Below, in pieces: positions 14,501 through 22,483 of a stretch of 64,000 bases of DNA. Within the stretch, counting starts at the first letter, position 1. Every line of letters starts with the position of its first letter. The notes below the pieces were generated by a model. That model did no database searches. It worked only from the letters and a program-made list of their open reading frames with translations, and had not been told where the DNA came from. Position numbers and translations under genes: made by a program. Source of the DNA: RI-153 sp963721725 (GTDB lineage: Bacteria; Chloroflexota; Anaerolineae; Caldilineales; Caldilineaceae). The stretch covers positions 62,001-126,000 of the forward strand of contig CAVRLX010000007.1 in the NCBI GenBank assembly GCA_963721725.1, in the 5' to 3' direction.

Positions 14501-17438
14501 CAGAGACAGACGCAGGTGTGGGCGTGTTCGTCGGCGTCGGTGTATGGGTGGCAGTGGGTGTGCGCGTCGACGTAGGCGTCTGGGTGATGGTGGGTGTGCG
14601 GGTCGGCGTGAAGGTTGGGGTTGCCGTGGCCGTGTTGGTGACCGTGGGCGTCTGCGTCGCCGTGGGTGTACTGGTCATTGTGGGCGTCTGCGTCGCCGTG
14701 GGCGTGGCCGTGGGCGGCAAAGGCAAGGTTGAGAGCATCAGTTCGTCAAAACAGCGTCCGGCGAAGTTTTCTTCAGTAAGTCCATCGGTAAAGAAGCGCA
14801 CAGTATCAATAGAGCTAACGGGGCTATCAAAGGGCAGCGATGCCCCCACCAGCACATTGTTGATGCGGATTTCATAGGTGCGGGCCGCCAGATCCACGCG
14901 TACACTGAGCCGGGCAATGCCGCTTAGCGTTGCCAGCGCTGTGTTGACGCCGCCCTTGCGGAAGCCGAGTTTCTCGTGGCTGTCCATCTGCGACCAGATC
15001 AGGTTGACAGCCACCCCGGCATTCTGATCGTTGTCGTTCATCTGCGCGCCTGTGCCCAGTTGCATGAAGACGCGATAATCGTCCTCGTTGCCGCTGCGCT
15101 GCCAGTTGAAGGTATATTCCCATAGCAGGATATTGGTGGAGACCGCCGAAAAAGCATGGCGCACCAGCGGTCGGTTGACAACATCAGACGTATCCACAAA
15201 GCAGAGTTGCTCGTCTTGCATAGAGGCCGTTGCCGCACTGCTTTCGACTTCGGCCCAGCCATTCCCCACCACGGCGTTGTTGGGCCGATTAAAGGTGTCG
15301 GCAAAGAGCAGCGTGCGGGGATCCGACGTGGGCGTGGGCGTGGGGACGGGGGGCGGCGTGGCCGTGGGTTGGGCTTTCACCACCGCCGATGGCCCCAGAA
15401 TGCTGGTTGTGTTGATGGGGTAGACATTCGTCTCGCCGCAGGTGGCATAGCCCAGGAATTTGGCCGAAATGCGATTTTGCCCCGGCAGTCGATAGTCGGT
15501 GATGCGTACTTGGGCAAAGGCCGAGACGTGATAATTGGCGTTGTTGCCCTGGCCCTGGGCCACATCCCACACCGGCACAATAATGTCGCGCGTTTTTAGT
15601 TGATCCAATGCCTTACGCACACCCGAGGCGTTGGCAACCCCCGGTGAGCCTTGCACCCAATCGCCTATGGAAACCCGCTTGTCTGCGGCATCATAGATAT
15701 TCACATAGGTGTGGCTGTCGCCCGGCGGGGTCAAGCTGTTGGCGAGCGTGGGCGCGTTGGGGCTGCCCGCCCAGGTCATCCACCCAAAGTTACCCGGCTG
15801 CGAGCCGTTGAAGATATCGCCCAGGGCTTGGCCGGGCGTTGCCCCGTTCAGCGTGTTCTGGTGCAGCGCAATGGGATAGAGTTCACAACTGATCACAGGC
15901 GGCGCGGCCACCACTTCCACGGGAATGGGCGTAGGTTCAAAGCATTGATCAAGCGTAAAGTAGTAGCTGCGCGTTTCGTTGTTTTCAAACGCCTGGGCAA
16001 ATTTCAAGCCATTGCGCTTGGTGATATTGTCGTAGCCTAGCACAGGATTGCCCGTGCCGCTCTGAACCTGTGTTTTCTCTGGCCCCCATTTGCCTGCCCC
16101 GCCGGTGCCGTTGACCATTCGGTGTTGCCCGCCTTCTTCGGCCAGGTTTAGGTCAAAAAAGAGAGAATCGATGACGGGGCGTGTGCCAGAGCGGACGGTG
16201 TAATACCAGGTGGAGCGCCCTGTGCTTACGTCACAATATTCGCCCACAAAGGTAATCGAACTATCGTTGACATGCGTAGTCTTGGATTCGGCGGTGAGGC
16301 AGTCGGAGCCTTCAATGTCGCGCAGTGGCTCGGTGAACTGGCCGACAAGCGTGGCAATGGCCGTGCTCTTGTCAATGTGATAGAGACCGTTGGGCGTGGG
16401 GCCGCTCTTGCCCGTTGTGCCATAGAGGTTGCCATCGTTAAGAAAGCTCAGCCCCTCCATGTCCTGCACCATGTTGCCGTTGCTGCTGCGAATATCGCCC
16501 ACTACGGTGACTGCGCCGCTGTTGAGGTTGACAATCACCAGCTTGCCCACGGTTTCGCTGCCCTCGTTAATCGAGGCATAGAGCACCCCCGTGGTGGGGT
16601 CAAAGGCAATATCATCCACATCATCCAGGCCATTCACCGATTTCATCTCGACAAAGTCCACACGTTGCCCCGCGGCAAAGGGATCGGGGAAGGCGTTGGG
16701 CACGAAGCGCCCCGTGGTGGTGTCAATGCGGAAAAGCAGGTCGTTGCCGTTGCGACGGGTCGTGCCATAGAGATCGTTGGTGAGCGGGTTAAAGCTCAAG
16801 CTGTCCACATCGCTAAAGCTCTGGCTCGATTTGGCGTTGCTGCTGCCCACATAGCCCAGACCGCTGCCAAAGGGCTGGGGCATGGACGTGAACGTTCCAG
16901 TTTGTAAGTTGAGTCGTCCCAACTGCCCGGCATCGGCGGCATAGAGGGCAAGGCTGCCCGGTTGGAAGGCAATCGCCTCGATGTTATAGACGCCGGTGTT
17001 GCCGATCTGTCCGTTGATGGCGGCGGTCGCGCCGGTCAGCCGGTTGAGATAGGTCAGTGTGTCCAGTTGTGCGCCGTCGTTGGCGCTGGTTGTGCCATCG
17101 GCCACAGCATAGCAACTGTTGGTGTCGGGTTGATCCGCCGGGGCCACGGTTACGGCTGGTGTGGGCGTCAAGGTGGGCGTGGGGGGCGCTACGGTAGTTT
17201 GCGGCGTGGCCGTGGGGTAGACATTCCCGGTGAGACAGTCAGACGCTTCAATGTCGCGCAGCGGTTCGGTGAACTGGCCGACAAGCGTGGCAATGGCGGT
17301 CGATTTGTCGATCCGGTAAAGGCCGTTGGGCGTGGGGCCGCTCTTGCCCGTTGTGCCATAGAGGTTGCCATCGTTAAGAAAGCTCAGCCCCTCCATGTCC
17401 TGCACCATGTTGCCGTTGCTGCTGCGAATGTCGCCCAC
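11514..17438 (-). CDS. Large mosaic secreted protein, C-terminal two thirds (split from the gene at 17438-20554 by a frameshift)
   Basis: This frame has no signal peptide and starts in mid-domain (M-G-D-I-R-S-S-N-G-N-M), so it is the continuation of the gene at 17438-20554, not an independent gene. Over 1,974 residues it carries a 285-residue seven-bladed-looking domain (S-C-Y-A-V-A-D ... L-Y-G-T-T), two copies of a domain with W-Y-Y-T-V and N-Y-Y-F/S-Y-Y-F, a cysteine-containing region, and three blocks of Thr-Pro repeats. There follow a domain with A-G-T-V-L-N-Q-Q-I-P-G and E-N-D-V-D-A-N-Q-D-G-H-I-D, which looks calcium-binding, a LamG-like lectin domain (E-A-W-V-V-S-P ... L-Y-V-N-G-V-E-V) and a Big_1/invasin-like Ig domain (V-A-D-G-R-S-T-S). 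The end holds A-L-Y-L-P-N-T and I-Y-L-P-L-V. It is probably displayed on the cell surface; the function is unknown. Confidence 0.8.
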   Translation of the reverse strand: MGDIRSSNGNMVQDMEGLSFLNDGNLYGTTGKSGPTPNGLYRIDKSTAIATLVGQFTEPLRDIEASDCLTGNVYPTATPQTTVAPPTPTLTPTPAVTVAPADQPDTNSCYAVADGTTSANDGAQLDTLTYLNRLTGATAAINGQIGNTGVYNIEAIAFQPGSLALYAADAGQLGRLNLQTGTFTSMPQPFGSGLGYVGSSNAKSSQSFSDVDSLSFNPLTNDLYGTTRRNGNDLLFRIDTTTGRFVPNAFPDPFAAGQRVDFVEMKSVNGLDDVDDIAFDPTTGVLYASINEGSETVGKLVIVNLNSGAVTVVGDIRSSNGNMVQDMEGLSFLNDGNLYGTTGKSGPTPNGLYHIDKSTAIATLVGQFTEPLRDIEGSDCLTAESKTTHVNDSSITFVGEYCDVSTGRSTWYYTVRSGTRPVIDSLFFDLNLAEEGGQHRMVNGTGGAGKWGPEKTQVQSGTGNPVLGYDNITKRNGLKFAQAFENNETRSYYFTLDQCFEPTPIPVEVVAAPPVISCELYPIALHQNTLNGATPGQALGDIFNGSQPGNFGWMTWAGSPNAPTLANSLTPPGDSHTYVNIYDAADKRVSIGDWVQGSPGVANASGVRKALDQLKTRDIIVPVWDVAQGQGNNANYHVSAFAQVRITDYRLPGQNRISAKFLGYATCGETNVYPINTTSILGPSAVVKAQPTATPPPVPTPTPTSDPRTLLFADTFNRPNNAVVGNGWAEVESSAATASMQDEQLCFVDTSDVVNRPLVRHAFSAVSTNILLWEYTFNWQRSGNEDDYRVFMQLGTGAQMNDNDQNAGVAVNLIWSQMDSHEKLGFRKGGVNTALATLSGIARLSVRVDLAARTYEIRINNVLVGASLPFDSPVSSIDTVRFFTDGLTEENFAGRCFDELMLSTLPLPPTATPTATQTPTMTSTPTATQTPTVTNTATATPTFTPTRTPTITQTPTSTRTPTATHTPTPTNTPTPASVSVNGHDIIFIGARYNYPMAGQSIWYYTVEAGTAKDLDSLVYDLYLTTEGGPHSVVNGTAGAGTWAPTQNDLTASAGSPSLGYDSATNVTGLRFGSSITKKNSRNYYFILNGNYLVGQINVTAKTGGNISVASVPGPSTSVPTPTPTLTPTPTFTSTFSPTPTPSFTATPTPSFTSTSTPTHTATHTATPTMTNTPTLTHTPTDTNTPTLTYTATETRTPTATYTPSATNTSTPTFTPTFTPSFTPTPTPSFTPTNTPQATATPKLGPPNFCMGPNAITFGEFAAGTVLNQQIPGISIRAENDLSGHPDLAILFDSRAPTGGNADLGAPNQAFGGPGIGAGGGANQPGRNQYTLGNLLIIAENDVDANQDGHIDTPAEEATGGRIYFEFDQPQELKSIYLVNVEDSSAVGGIVRAFNGDSELIRAVDVPSLGINAAQEVMLDVEDVKWLEVELISSGGIFALCPASNDPPINPPAANPRVQHGLQVLYTFNENAGNVIYDVSGVGTALNLIVENSNDVTWVENGLALDRPTVIDTEGPATKLINATSWNSAITIEAWVVSPEQSENADAAIVSLGQSIDSRNISLMQLFDYYRVALRTTTTDSSGYPVLASQAGSARRELTHVVYTRDASGMNKLYVNGVEVASGSTGGLITNWDNSYRLVLGNTLLGESPWLGEYHLLAIYTRALSLGEIFQNYDASADDSDIGTPIVTKADPAALVADGRSTSILSIEVHDSLGNAMPNTTVAFETTLGSVSPATVTTNAQGRATAVLTAGTKLGRAKINALTSASRGTVFVNIVEGASTVARPDAASTLSYVAPNINASTAIHIPAGAVDREISLHYAAMTTVNAWQPNFVFGGRGFSLDAYENGLPLNEFAFQLPVAVTIKYTDDEINGLNETNLILPFWDGTTWVDAATSCTPTSVYDRRPDENIFSVEICHLTEFSMFGITTSRFALYLPNTLRGFLGGTPVADQRTIYLPLVQALQPDRMQPIELTPPTP
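13722..14092. repeat. Low-complexity Thr-Pro codon repeat inside the secreted-protein gene
   Basis: On the plus strand the DNA is an irregular run of ggcgt/gtcgg units; on the minus strand it encodes alternating T-P, T-A-T and T-F-T-P linker units. Two more such blocks lie at about 14515-14722 and 18735-18935. The period is six bases with frequent variation, typical of linker expansion and not of CRISPR or VNTR arrays. Confidence 0.8.
16295..17150. repeat. Tandem gene-internal duplication, unit 2 of 2
   Basis: This stretch encodes the S-C-Y-A-V-A-D ... E-P-L-R-D-I-E domain and is nearly identical at the DNA level to 17232-18085, offset by about 936 bases. The two units flank one Thr-Pro linker. 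High nucleotide identity points to a recent duplication or gene conversion. Confidence 0.85.
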
Positions 17439-18085
17439 TACGGTGACTGCGCCGCTGTTGGGTTGACAATCACCAGCTTGCCCACGGTTTCGCTGCCCTC
17501 GTTAATCGAGGCATAGAGCGTACCCGTGGTGGGGTCGAAGGCGATGTCGTCCACATCATCCAGCCCGCCCACGGCCCCCACCTCCACAAAATCGACCCGC
17601 TGTCCAGCGTTATAGGGGTCGGGGAAAGCACCCGACACGAAGCGACCTGTGGTCGTGTCAATCCGGAAAAGCAGATCTTTGCCATCGCGCCGGGTCGTGC
17701 CGTAGAGATCATGCGTAAGCGGGTTAAAGCTTAAGCTGTCCACATCGCTAAAACTCTGAAACGACTTACTTCGACTTCCGCCCACATAGCCCAGGCCGCT
17801 GCCAAAGGGCTGGGGCATGGACGTGAACGTTCCAGTTTGTAAGTTGAGTCGTCCCAACTGCCCGGCATTGGCGGCATAGAGCGCCAGACTGCCCGGTTGG
17901 AAGGCAATAGACTCAATGTTATACGCCCCCGTGTTGCCGATTTGACCGTTGATGGCGGCGGTCGCGCCGGTCAGCCGGTTGAGATAGGTCAGCGTGTCCA
18001 GTTGTGCGCCGTCGTTAGCGCTGGTTGTGCTGTCGGCCACAGCATAACAACTGTTAGGGTCCGGCTGCTGTTCCGGGGCCACCGT
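17232..18085. repeat. Tandem gene-internal duplication, unit 1 of 2 (carries the frameshift)
   Basis: Near-identical partner of 16295-17150. At 17457-17466 this unit reads gttgggttga, where the partner reads gttgaggttga at 16521-16531. One base is missing after 17460, which shifts the minus-strand frame and creates the stop at 17438. The comparison gives an internal control for the frameshift. Confidence 0.88.
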
Positions 18086-20554
18086 CACCACAGGCGTGGA
18101 AGTGGGTTGCGGCGTCGGCGTAAAGGTGGGCGTGGGCGCAAGCAGGGGCTGGCATGTGGAAATTGTGTGAATGCCGCCAGCGCCAACCAATTCGATTTCC
18201 AGCCGATGCACGCCCAGTTTATGAACGCTAACCAGTTGCACGGCGTTGTCGCCCTGCGAAAAGATGGGGACAGTGCTCATCAACGCCCCGGTGGTGTCAT
18301 AGCTGCGGATGTACCCGCCGGTCTCGCCGCCATCCACATCCACCACTCGGAAGGCGTCCACAGCCTGTGGTTGGTCGAACTGAACGAAGATTTTGCCGCC
18401 GGATCCCTCGTCGTCGGGGTCGTCAATCAGCCCGTCGCCATTGGCGTCGACGTTGTTTTCCGCCAAGATCAACAGATTGCCCAACTCCAGGCTATTTGCG
18501 CCGGGTTGGCCGATGCGCCCTCCGGCGCCCAGTCCGGGACCGTCGAAATCTTGATTGGGCGTGCCCAGATCGAGATCCCCGCCGCTGGGATAGTCGCTGT
18601 CGAAAATAATGGCGCTGTTGGGATGATCGGCGCGGTTGTTCTGCGCCCAGATCACCACACCGGGGATCTGGCTGTTCAACACTGTGCCGGCCAGCAGATC
18701 GGAAAAGTCCATGGAAACCGGCGCGGTACTGCAAAACGGCGTGGGGGTGGCCGTGGGCGTAGGCGTGTTGGTGGGTGTGAAGGTGGGCGTAAAGGTCGGC
18801 GTTGCCGTATTGGTCGGCGTGTTTGTCACCGTGGGCGTGTGGGACGGCGTGGGCGTTTGCGAAGGTGTCCACGTCTGGGTGGGTGTGCGCGTCGGTGATG
18901 GCGTGCGGGTAGGGGTGGGGGTATGGGTGGGCACCACACAGCTTGTGTTGAAGACATAGAGGCGCGATTCCACATCAATTACCAGCAGTCGCCCGTTGCT
19001 GGGAATAGCCGGGATCTCAATCGAGGTGTGCGGGCGATAGCGCCAGAGCGCTGTGCCGCTTTGGGCATCCAGCGCGGTGAGATCGGCGCTGGCCGAAACG
19101 CGATAGATCACATCGTTGGCTCCCGTCAGCCACCACCAGCCGCCATCGTTGCCATTGTCGGTATATTGGACGCGCTGCCCCTCTTTGCCATTGGCAATGT
19201 TAAGTTTGATCAGATATTTCGTTGTGGTGTCATCTCCCGACATCACAAAGCCATAGACCCAGGGGCCATCGGCCATCAGCGACGAAGCAAATTGCGAAGC
19301 CGGCGCGGGCGGTTCATATTGCCAGAGAATGTTGCCGTTGTCGGAATCCAACGCGTAAACGCGGTCCTGATAATCGCCGCTGGTTTTGATGTTGTAGCGG
19401 ATCAGCAGGCGCTCATTGCGCATGTATAAATAGCTGTCGAAATTGACAAACGCTGTCAGGGTGTCGGCGGGCTTAGGCTGCCGCCAGATCACTGCGCCGG
19501 TGGCGGCGTTGAGGGCAAAGACGCCTTCGTCGCTGGTTGCCACATGGACGCGCCCATTGGCAACCAGTGGATCGGAACTGGTTCCGTTGCCGTCAGGCCG
19601 ATCCACAATATGGGTTTGCCAGAGAATGTTGCCCGTGAGCCGATTCAGGGCATAGACTGTCTGCCGCCAGCGTTGGGCAGCGTCATCCCAATAGTCGGCG
19701 GTGATGTAGAGCGTATTCTCCACCACCACGGGCGAATGCACTGCCGGGGAATAGGTGCGCGGCACAATGCTGCTGCCCCACAACACCGTCCCGCTCCAGC
19801 GATCCAGGGCATAGACATAGCCTGCCCACGTGCCAAAATAGAGAGTATTTTCCACCACGGCAGGGCTAGAAACGTCGTTGTCGCCAATCAGCGAGCCGCC
19901 GAACGAGTCGGTGAGGCGGCTCCACAGCACCGCGCCATCGCTCAGGCGCAGGGAGTGCATGCCATCATAGCCACCCACATAGGCAATGTCCCCCACCACG
20001 GCGGGCGTGCTTAGATTCCATGCGCCCACTCGATCCCAAGCCAGAGAAAGCGGCAACTGTAGCTTACGTTCTGCGCGGTTATAGAAGCCGTGGAGCGCGT
20101 CATAGCCCAGCGTGGACCAATCGCCCACTGTGGCATTACACGCCTGTACCTGTGACGGGTCCATGAGCGATTCGCCACCGCTGCCCGACGGCTGCTCTGC
20201 CAAATCGGCGGGCACAATCCGCACATAGCCTGTCTTTAGCGTACCATCCTCGGCCCGCCACGCGTGGATCACCACTTGTTGGCCGGGGGCCAGCGTGGCC
20301 TCTGTGCCGTTGCTGCCGGCGGCCACAATCTGCATGTAGGGTTGAAGTTGAAGTGTATAATATTCGCCTGTGGGAGCAACGACCTCGATGGTGGTCTCGT
20401 CCAGGCGGGTGATTTCGCCGCGGAGGGTGCGCGTCGTCCACGTTTCGGCGGCGTAAAGTGTGGTCTGCGGGCTGATCGTCATCCACCCGATCCCCAAAAG
20501 CAGGATGAGACCTATCCATAAAAGCACCGTATTATTGATGCGTTGCATTGTCAT
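17438..20554 (-). CDS. Large mosaic secreted protein, N-terminal third (PQQ-type beta-propeller)
   Basis: The 1,038-residue frame begins with a signal peptide or anchor (hydrophobic 9-30, then Y-A-A-E-T). A short barrel-like domain follows (R-G-E-I-T-R-L-D-E-T-T-I-E-V, DUF5666-like). Next comes an eight-bladed PQQ-type propeller with blades such as L-Y-F-G-T-W-A-G-Y-V-Y-A-L-D and A-T-G-A-V-I-W-R, then a Thr-Pro linker near 545-600 and a domain with A-G-T-V-L-N-S-Q-I-P-G and the acidic loop D-A-N-G-D-G-L-I-D-D-P-D-D. The last domain, S-C-Y-A-V-A-D, breaks off at K-L-V-I-V-N-P-T-A-A-Q-S-P. With the missing base restored, the gene reads 20554 to 11514 as one protein of about 3,013 residues. PQQ-type folds need not bind PQQ; here a structural or binding role seems likelier. 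Confidence 0.82.
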   Translation of the reverse strand: MTMQRINNTVLLWIGLILLLGIGWMTISPQTTLYAAETWTTRTLRGEITRLDETTIEVVAPTGEYYTLQLQPYMQIVAAGSNGTEATLAPGQQVVIHAWRAEDGTLKTGYVRIVPADLAEQPSGSGGESLMDPSQVQACNATVGDWSTLGYDALHGFYNRAERKLQLPLSLAWDRVGAWNLSTPAVVGDIAYVGGYDGMHSLRLSDGAVLWSRLTDSFGGSLIGDNDVSSPAVVENTLYFGTWAGYVYALDRWSGTVLWGSSIVPRTYSPAVHSPVVVENTLYITADYWDDAAQRWRQTVYALNRLTGNILWQTHIVDRPDGNGTSSDPLVANGRVHVATSDEGVFALNAATGAVIWRQPKPADTLTAFVNFDSYLYMRNERLLIRYNIKTSGDYQDRVYALDSDNGNILWQYEPPAPASQFASSLMADGPWVYGFVMSGDDTTTKYLIKLNIANGKEGQRVQYTDNGNDGGWWWLTGANDVIYRVSASADLTALDAQSGTALWRYRPHTSIEIPAIPSNGRLLVIDVESRLYVFNTSCVVPTHTPTPTRTPSPTRTPTQTWTPSQTPTPSHTPTVTNTPTNTATPTFTPTFTPTNTPTPTATPTPFCSTAPVSMDFSDLLAGTVLNSQIPGVVIWAQNNRADHPNSAIIFDSDYPSGGDLDLGTPNQDFDGPGLGAGGRIGQPGANSLELGNLLILAENNVDANGDGLIDDPDDEGSGGKIFVQFDQPQAVDAFRVVDVDGGETGGYIRSYDTTGALMSTVPIFSQGDNAVQLVSVHKLGVHRLEIELVGAGGIHTISTCQPLLAPTPTFTPTPQPTSTPVVTVAPEQQPDPNSCYAVADSTTSANDGAQLDTLTYLNRLTGATAAINGQIGNTGAYNIESIAFQPGSLALYAANAGQLGRLNLQTGTFTSMPQPFGSGLGYVGGSRSKSFQSFSDVDSLSFNPLTHDLYGTTRRDGKDLLFRIDTTTGRFVSGAFPDPYNAGQRVDFVEVGAVGGLDDVDDIAFDPTTGTLYASINEGSETVGKLVIVNPTAAQSP
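18735..18935. repeat. Thr-Pro codon repeat linker
   Basis: About 200 bases of variable six-base units, encoding T-P-T-x-T linker sequence on the minus strand between the propeller and the next domain of the secreted protein. Confidence 0.75.
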
Positions 20555-20812
20555 AAACCTATCTTTTCTAGCGGATCAAGGGGGCACTTACAGGCCAAGA
20601 GAGGGCAACACGCCCATGAAAAATCTTGGCCCTTGTAGCATACTCACTAGCGTAAGGCAGCGAAATAGTACATTGTTTCCACCATACGGTAGTACTAATA
20701 ATCCCTATTCAAATTTGTATGACGGGCATACAATGAAAAGTATCTGGCGTGTCGTTCCACCCGATGCGCCCCTCATCCACGCTTGGGTGAGCAGGGTCAA
20801 GGATCTATATCC
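20555..20812. other. Divergent intergenic region between the secreted-protein gene and the TadG-like gene
   Basis: Promoters for both directions should lie here. The minus-strand gene has GATAGG a few bases before its ATG, and the plus-strand gene has AAGGAT before 20813. I found no clear -35/-10 pair or operator. Confidence 0.45.
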
Positions 20813-21715
20813 ATGCGAAATCTGCGTCGCTGCGGGAGCCTCTTGGGGCATAATTTATTCAACGAAAAGGGACAATCGCTTGTGCTGGTTGCCATCTCCA
20901 TGACGGCTTTTATTGCCATCTTGGGATTGGTGATCGATGTGGGCTATGCCTTTGCGCGCTATCGACAGATGCAAACGGCTGCCGATGCTGCCGCGCTGGC
21001 GGGGACGCGGGAACTGGCCTATGGCAACGGCGAACTGGCCGCCATTTCGCGTATGGAACAATTGCTAGAGAGCAATGGGGCCGACGTAAACATGTCAACT
21101 TACGAAGTTGTAGATGATCGGGCAGTGGTCGAAGCTCGCGCAGCCATCAATCCCGTCTTTACGCCTATCTTTGGGCTACATCAATTTGAGGTGGGCGCCG
21201 ACTCAGAAGCGGTCTATGGACAGTCCGCGCGTATGACCGATATTCTGCCCTTCGCTGTGGATGAGAATCTGTGGGTGCTGGAACAAGAGGTTAACATCTG
21301 GACCGGGCAAACGGGTCCTGGGGGCAACTATGGCTGGATACGCTGGCCGGGCCAATCGCTAAGTGCATCGGTGCTGCGCGATAACATTGACGATGCCTCC
21401 AACAGCGGGGTCCTGCATATTGGCGACGGTGTGGCCGGGCGGCCTGGCCTTTCCATCAGTTCTGTCCGTCCCAGCCTGGAGGCCAAGATCGGCCAAGTGG
21501 TAAATATCTTCTTTTATAACAGCGCCGATATTACTGGCGAAGGCGCAAATCTGCGCTATAACGTGAGCGGCTTTGGTAAATTTCTGATTACGGAGATTCG
21601 CGCCAGCGGGGCTTCCAGCGAAATCTCTGGCTATTTCGTCCAAACGGTAGTGTTGGGTGGGCAGATCTCGCCCGGTTCCACGCGTGGGGTAATGGCAACG
21701 GGGCTGACCCAATAA
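20813..21715 (+). CDS. TadG-like secreted pseudopilin-region protein
   Basis: The 300-residue protein has the TadE/TadG N-terminus: a short basic leader, N-E-K-G-Q-S-L-V-L-V-A (the G-Q-x-x-V processing-like motif) and a single membrane helix to about residue 45. Then comes the Q-M-Q-T-A-A-D-A-A-A-L-A-G-T-R-E-L-A helix that defines the putative Flp-pilus TadE/G-like group. The remaining 230 residues look like an extracellular beta-rich domain. The ATG at 20813 has AAGGAT eight bases upstream; a longer frame from 20783 has no better support. A TadE-like gene lies on the opposite strand at 21832-22224. No secretion ATPase or prepilin peptidase is visible, so the pair may serve a locus elsewhere. 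Confidence 0.75.
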   Translation: MRNLRRCGSLLGHNLFNEKGQSLVLVAISMTAFIAILGLVIDVGYAFARYRQMQTAADAAALAGTRELAYGNGELAAISRMEQLLESNGADVNMSTYEVVDDRAVVEARAAINPVFTPIFGLHQFEVGADSEAVYGQSARMTDILPFAVDENLWVLEQEVNIWTGQTGPGGNYGWIRWPGQSLSASVLRDNIDDASNSGVLHIGDGVAGRPGLSISSVRPSLEAKIGQVVNIFFYNSADITGEGANLRYNVSGFGKFLITEIRASGASSEISGYFVQTVVLGGQISPGSTRGVMATGLTQ

Positions 21716-21760
21716 TGCTAGTGTAGCGCGGCGCAAGGTAACCCAGGATTTGACGCTTAT

Positions 21761-21801
21761 GTGGCGTGATTCATACTTCTACGCAACACGAATCACGCCA
21801 C
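21761..21801. terminator. Bidirectional hairpin between convergent TadG-like and TadE-like genes
   Basis: Perfect 12-base arms gtggcgtgattc (21761-21772) and gaatcacgccac (21790-21801) enclose a 17-base loop between two converging genes. There is no long U-tract on either side, so termination is inferred from position and stem strength. Confidence 0.5.
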
Positions 21802-21831
21802 AAAATACCCGTTGCCTAGTTGTGCCGTGTA

Positions 21832-22224
21832 CTAGGGATTGTAAATTGCCCCCAACACACGCATACGCGCGCCCTGGCGCAAGGGGATGCTGCCCCCGCC
21901 GATTAGATCCGCCACCAGCGGTGTCACCGGTATGAAATTGTAGAGCAGTTCCACATCAGCATATTCCTCTGTGCGATCGATGCTAATGGTGACGCTGTTG
22001 GCATCGACCCCCAGTAGTTTGCTGCGCACCGCCCCTTCAATTGCTGCATAATTTTCGCTCACCGCGCCGGCACGTGCGCCCTGTTGTGCCGCCGCGCTAA
22101 GCATCGTGTATGTGTAGACCACCCGCCCCAGATCGAGAATCCCCACCAAAAAGAGAATCAGCAGGGGTGCAGTCAGCGCCATTTCCACCAAACTTTGGCC
22201 CCGCTCCGACAAGAACCCGCGCAT
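21832..22224 (-). CDS. TadE-like membrane protein
   Basis: The 130-residue protein starts M-R-G-F-L-S-E-R-G-Q-S-L-V-E-M-A-L-T-A-P, the TadE signature with glutamate five residues after the processing-like glycine, then a membrane helix L-L-I-L-F-L-V-G-I-L-D-L-G-R and Q-Q-G-A-R-A-G-A. TadE proteins are minor pseudopilins or assembly factors of Flp/Tad systems. The start at 22224 is chosen because it places the motif at the usual distance from the N-terminus. An ATG at 22290 would add 22 residues; neither has a strong ribosome binding site. It is the last gene on the minus strand after psuG, about 260 bases away, and converges on the TadG-like gene. Confidence 0.7.
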   Translation of the reverse strand: MRGFLSERGQSLVEMALTAPLLILFLVGILDLGRVVYTYTMLSAAAQQGARAGAVSENYAAIEGAVRSKLLGVDANSVTISIDRTEEYADVELLYNFIPVTPLVADLIGGGSIPLRQGARMRVLGAIYNP

Positions 22225-22357
22225 CCGAAGTGGAGCGACTTGGTGTTTGAATCCTGCTATACGGTGTGTAGGGTTTATTTGCCATTTCATGCCACAAGTG
22301 TAGCCTGTGAATCCTGGCAGATCACTGTGACCTTTGGCGCATCTCTGGGCAGAGATC

Positions 22358-22483
22358 TTTTCACCGCAAAGAAGAGGAGTACCGTTTGGCTTTGCCCGGA
22401 TCTGTTTTACCCCCAATCCGGAAAATCCATGCCCCATTCTGCCCTTTGCCCCTCTGCCTGTTTGGGGCTTTGCGTTAAATTTT
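22358..22483. repeat. Family C palindromic repeat remnants between psuG and the TadE-like gene
   Basis: Two pieces carry the family words: ttcaccgcaaagaagagg near 22360 and ctttgcccctctgcctg followed by ggctttgcgttaaattttt at 22444-22484. They resemble the arms of the intact element at 57155-57236. The right piece abuts the psuG stop codon, so the repeat may have supplied the 3' end of the transcript. Confidence 0.5.
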
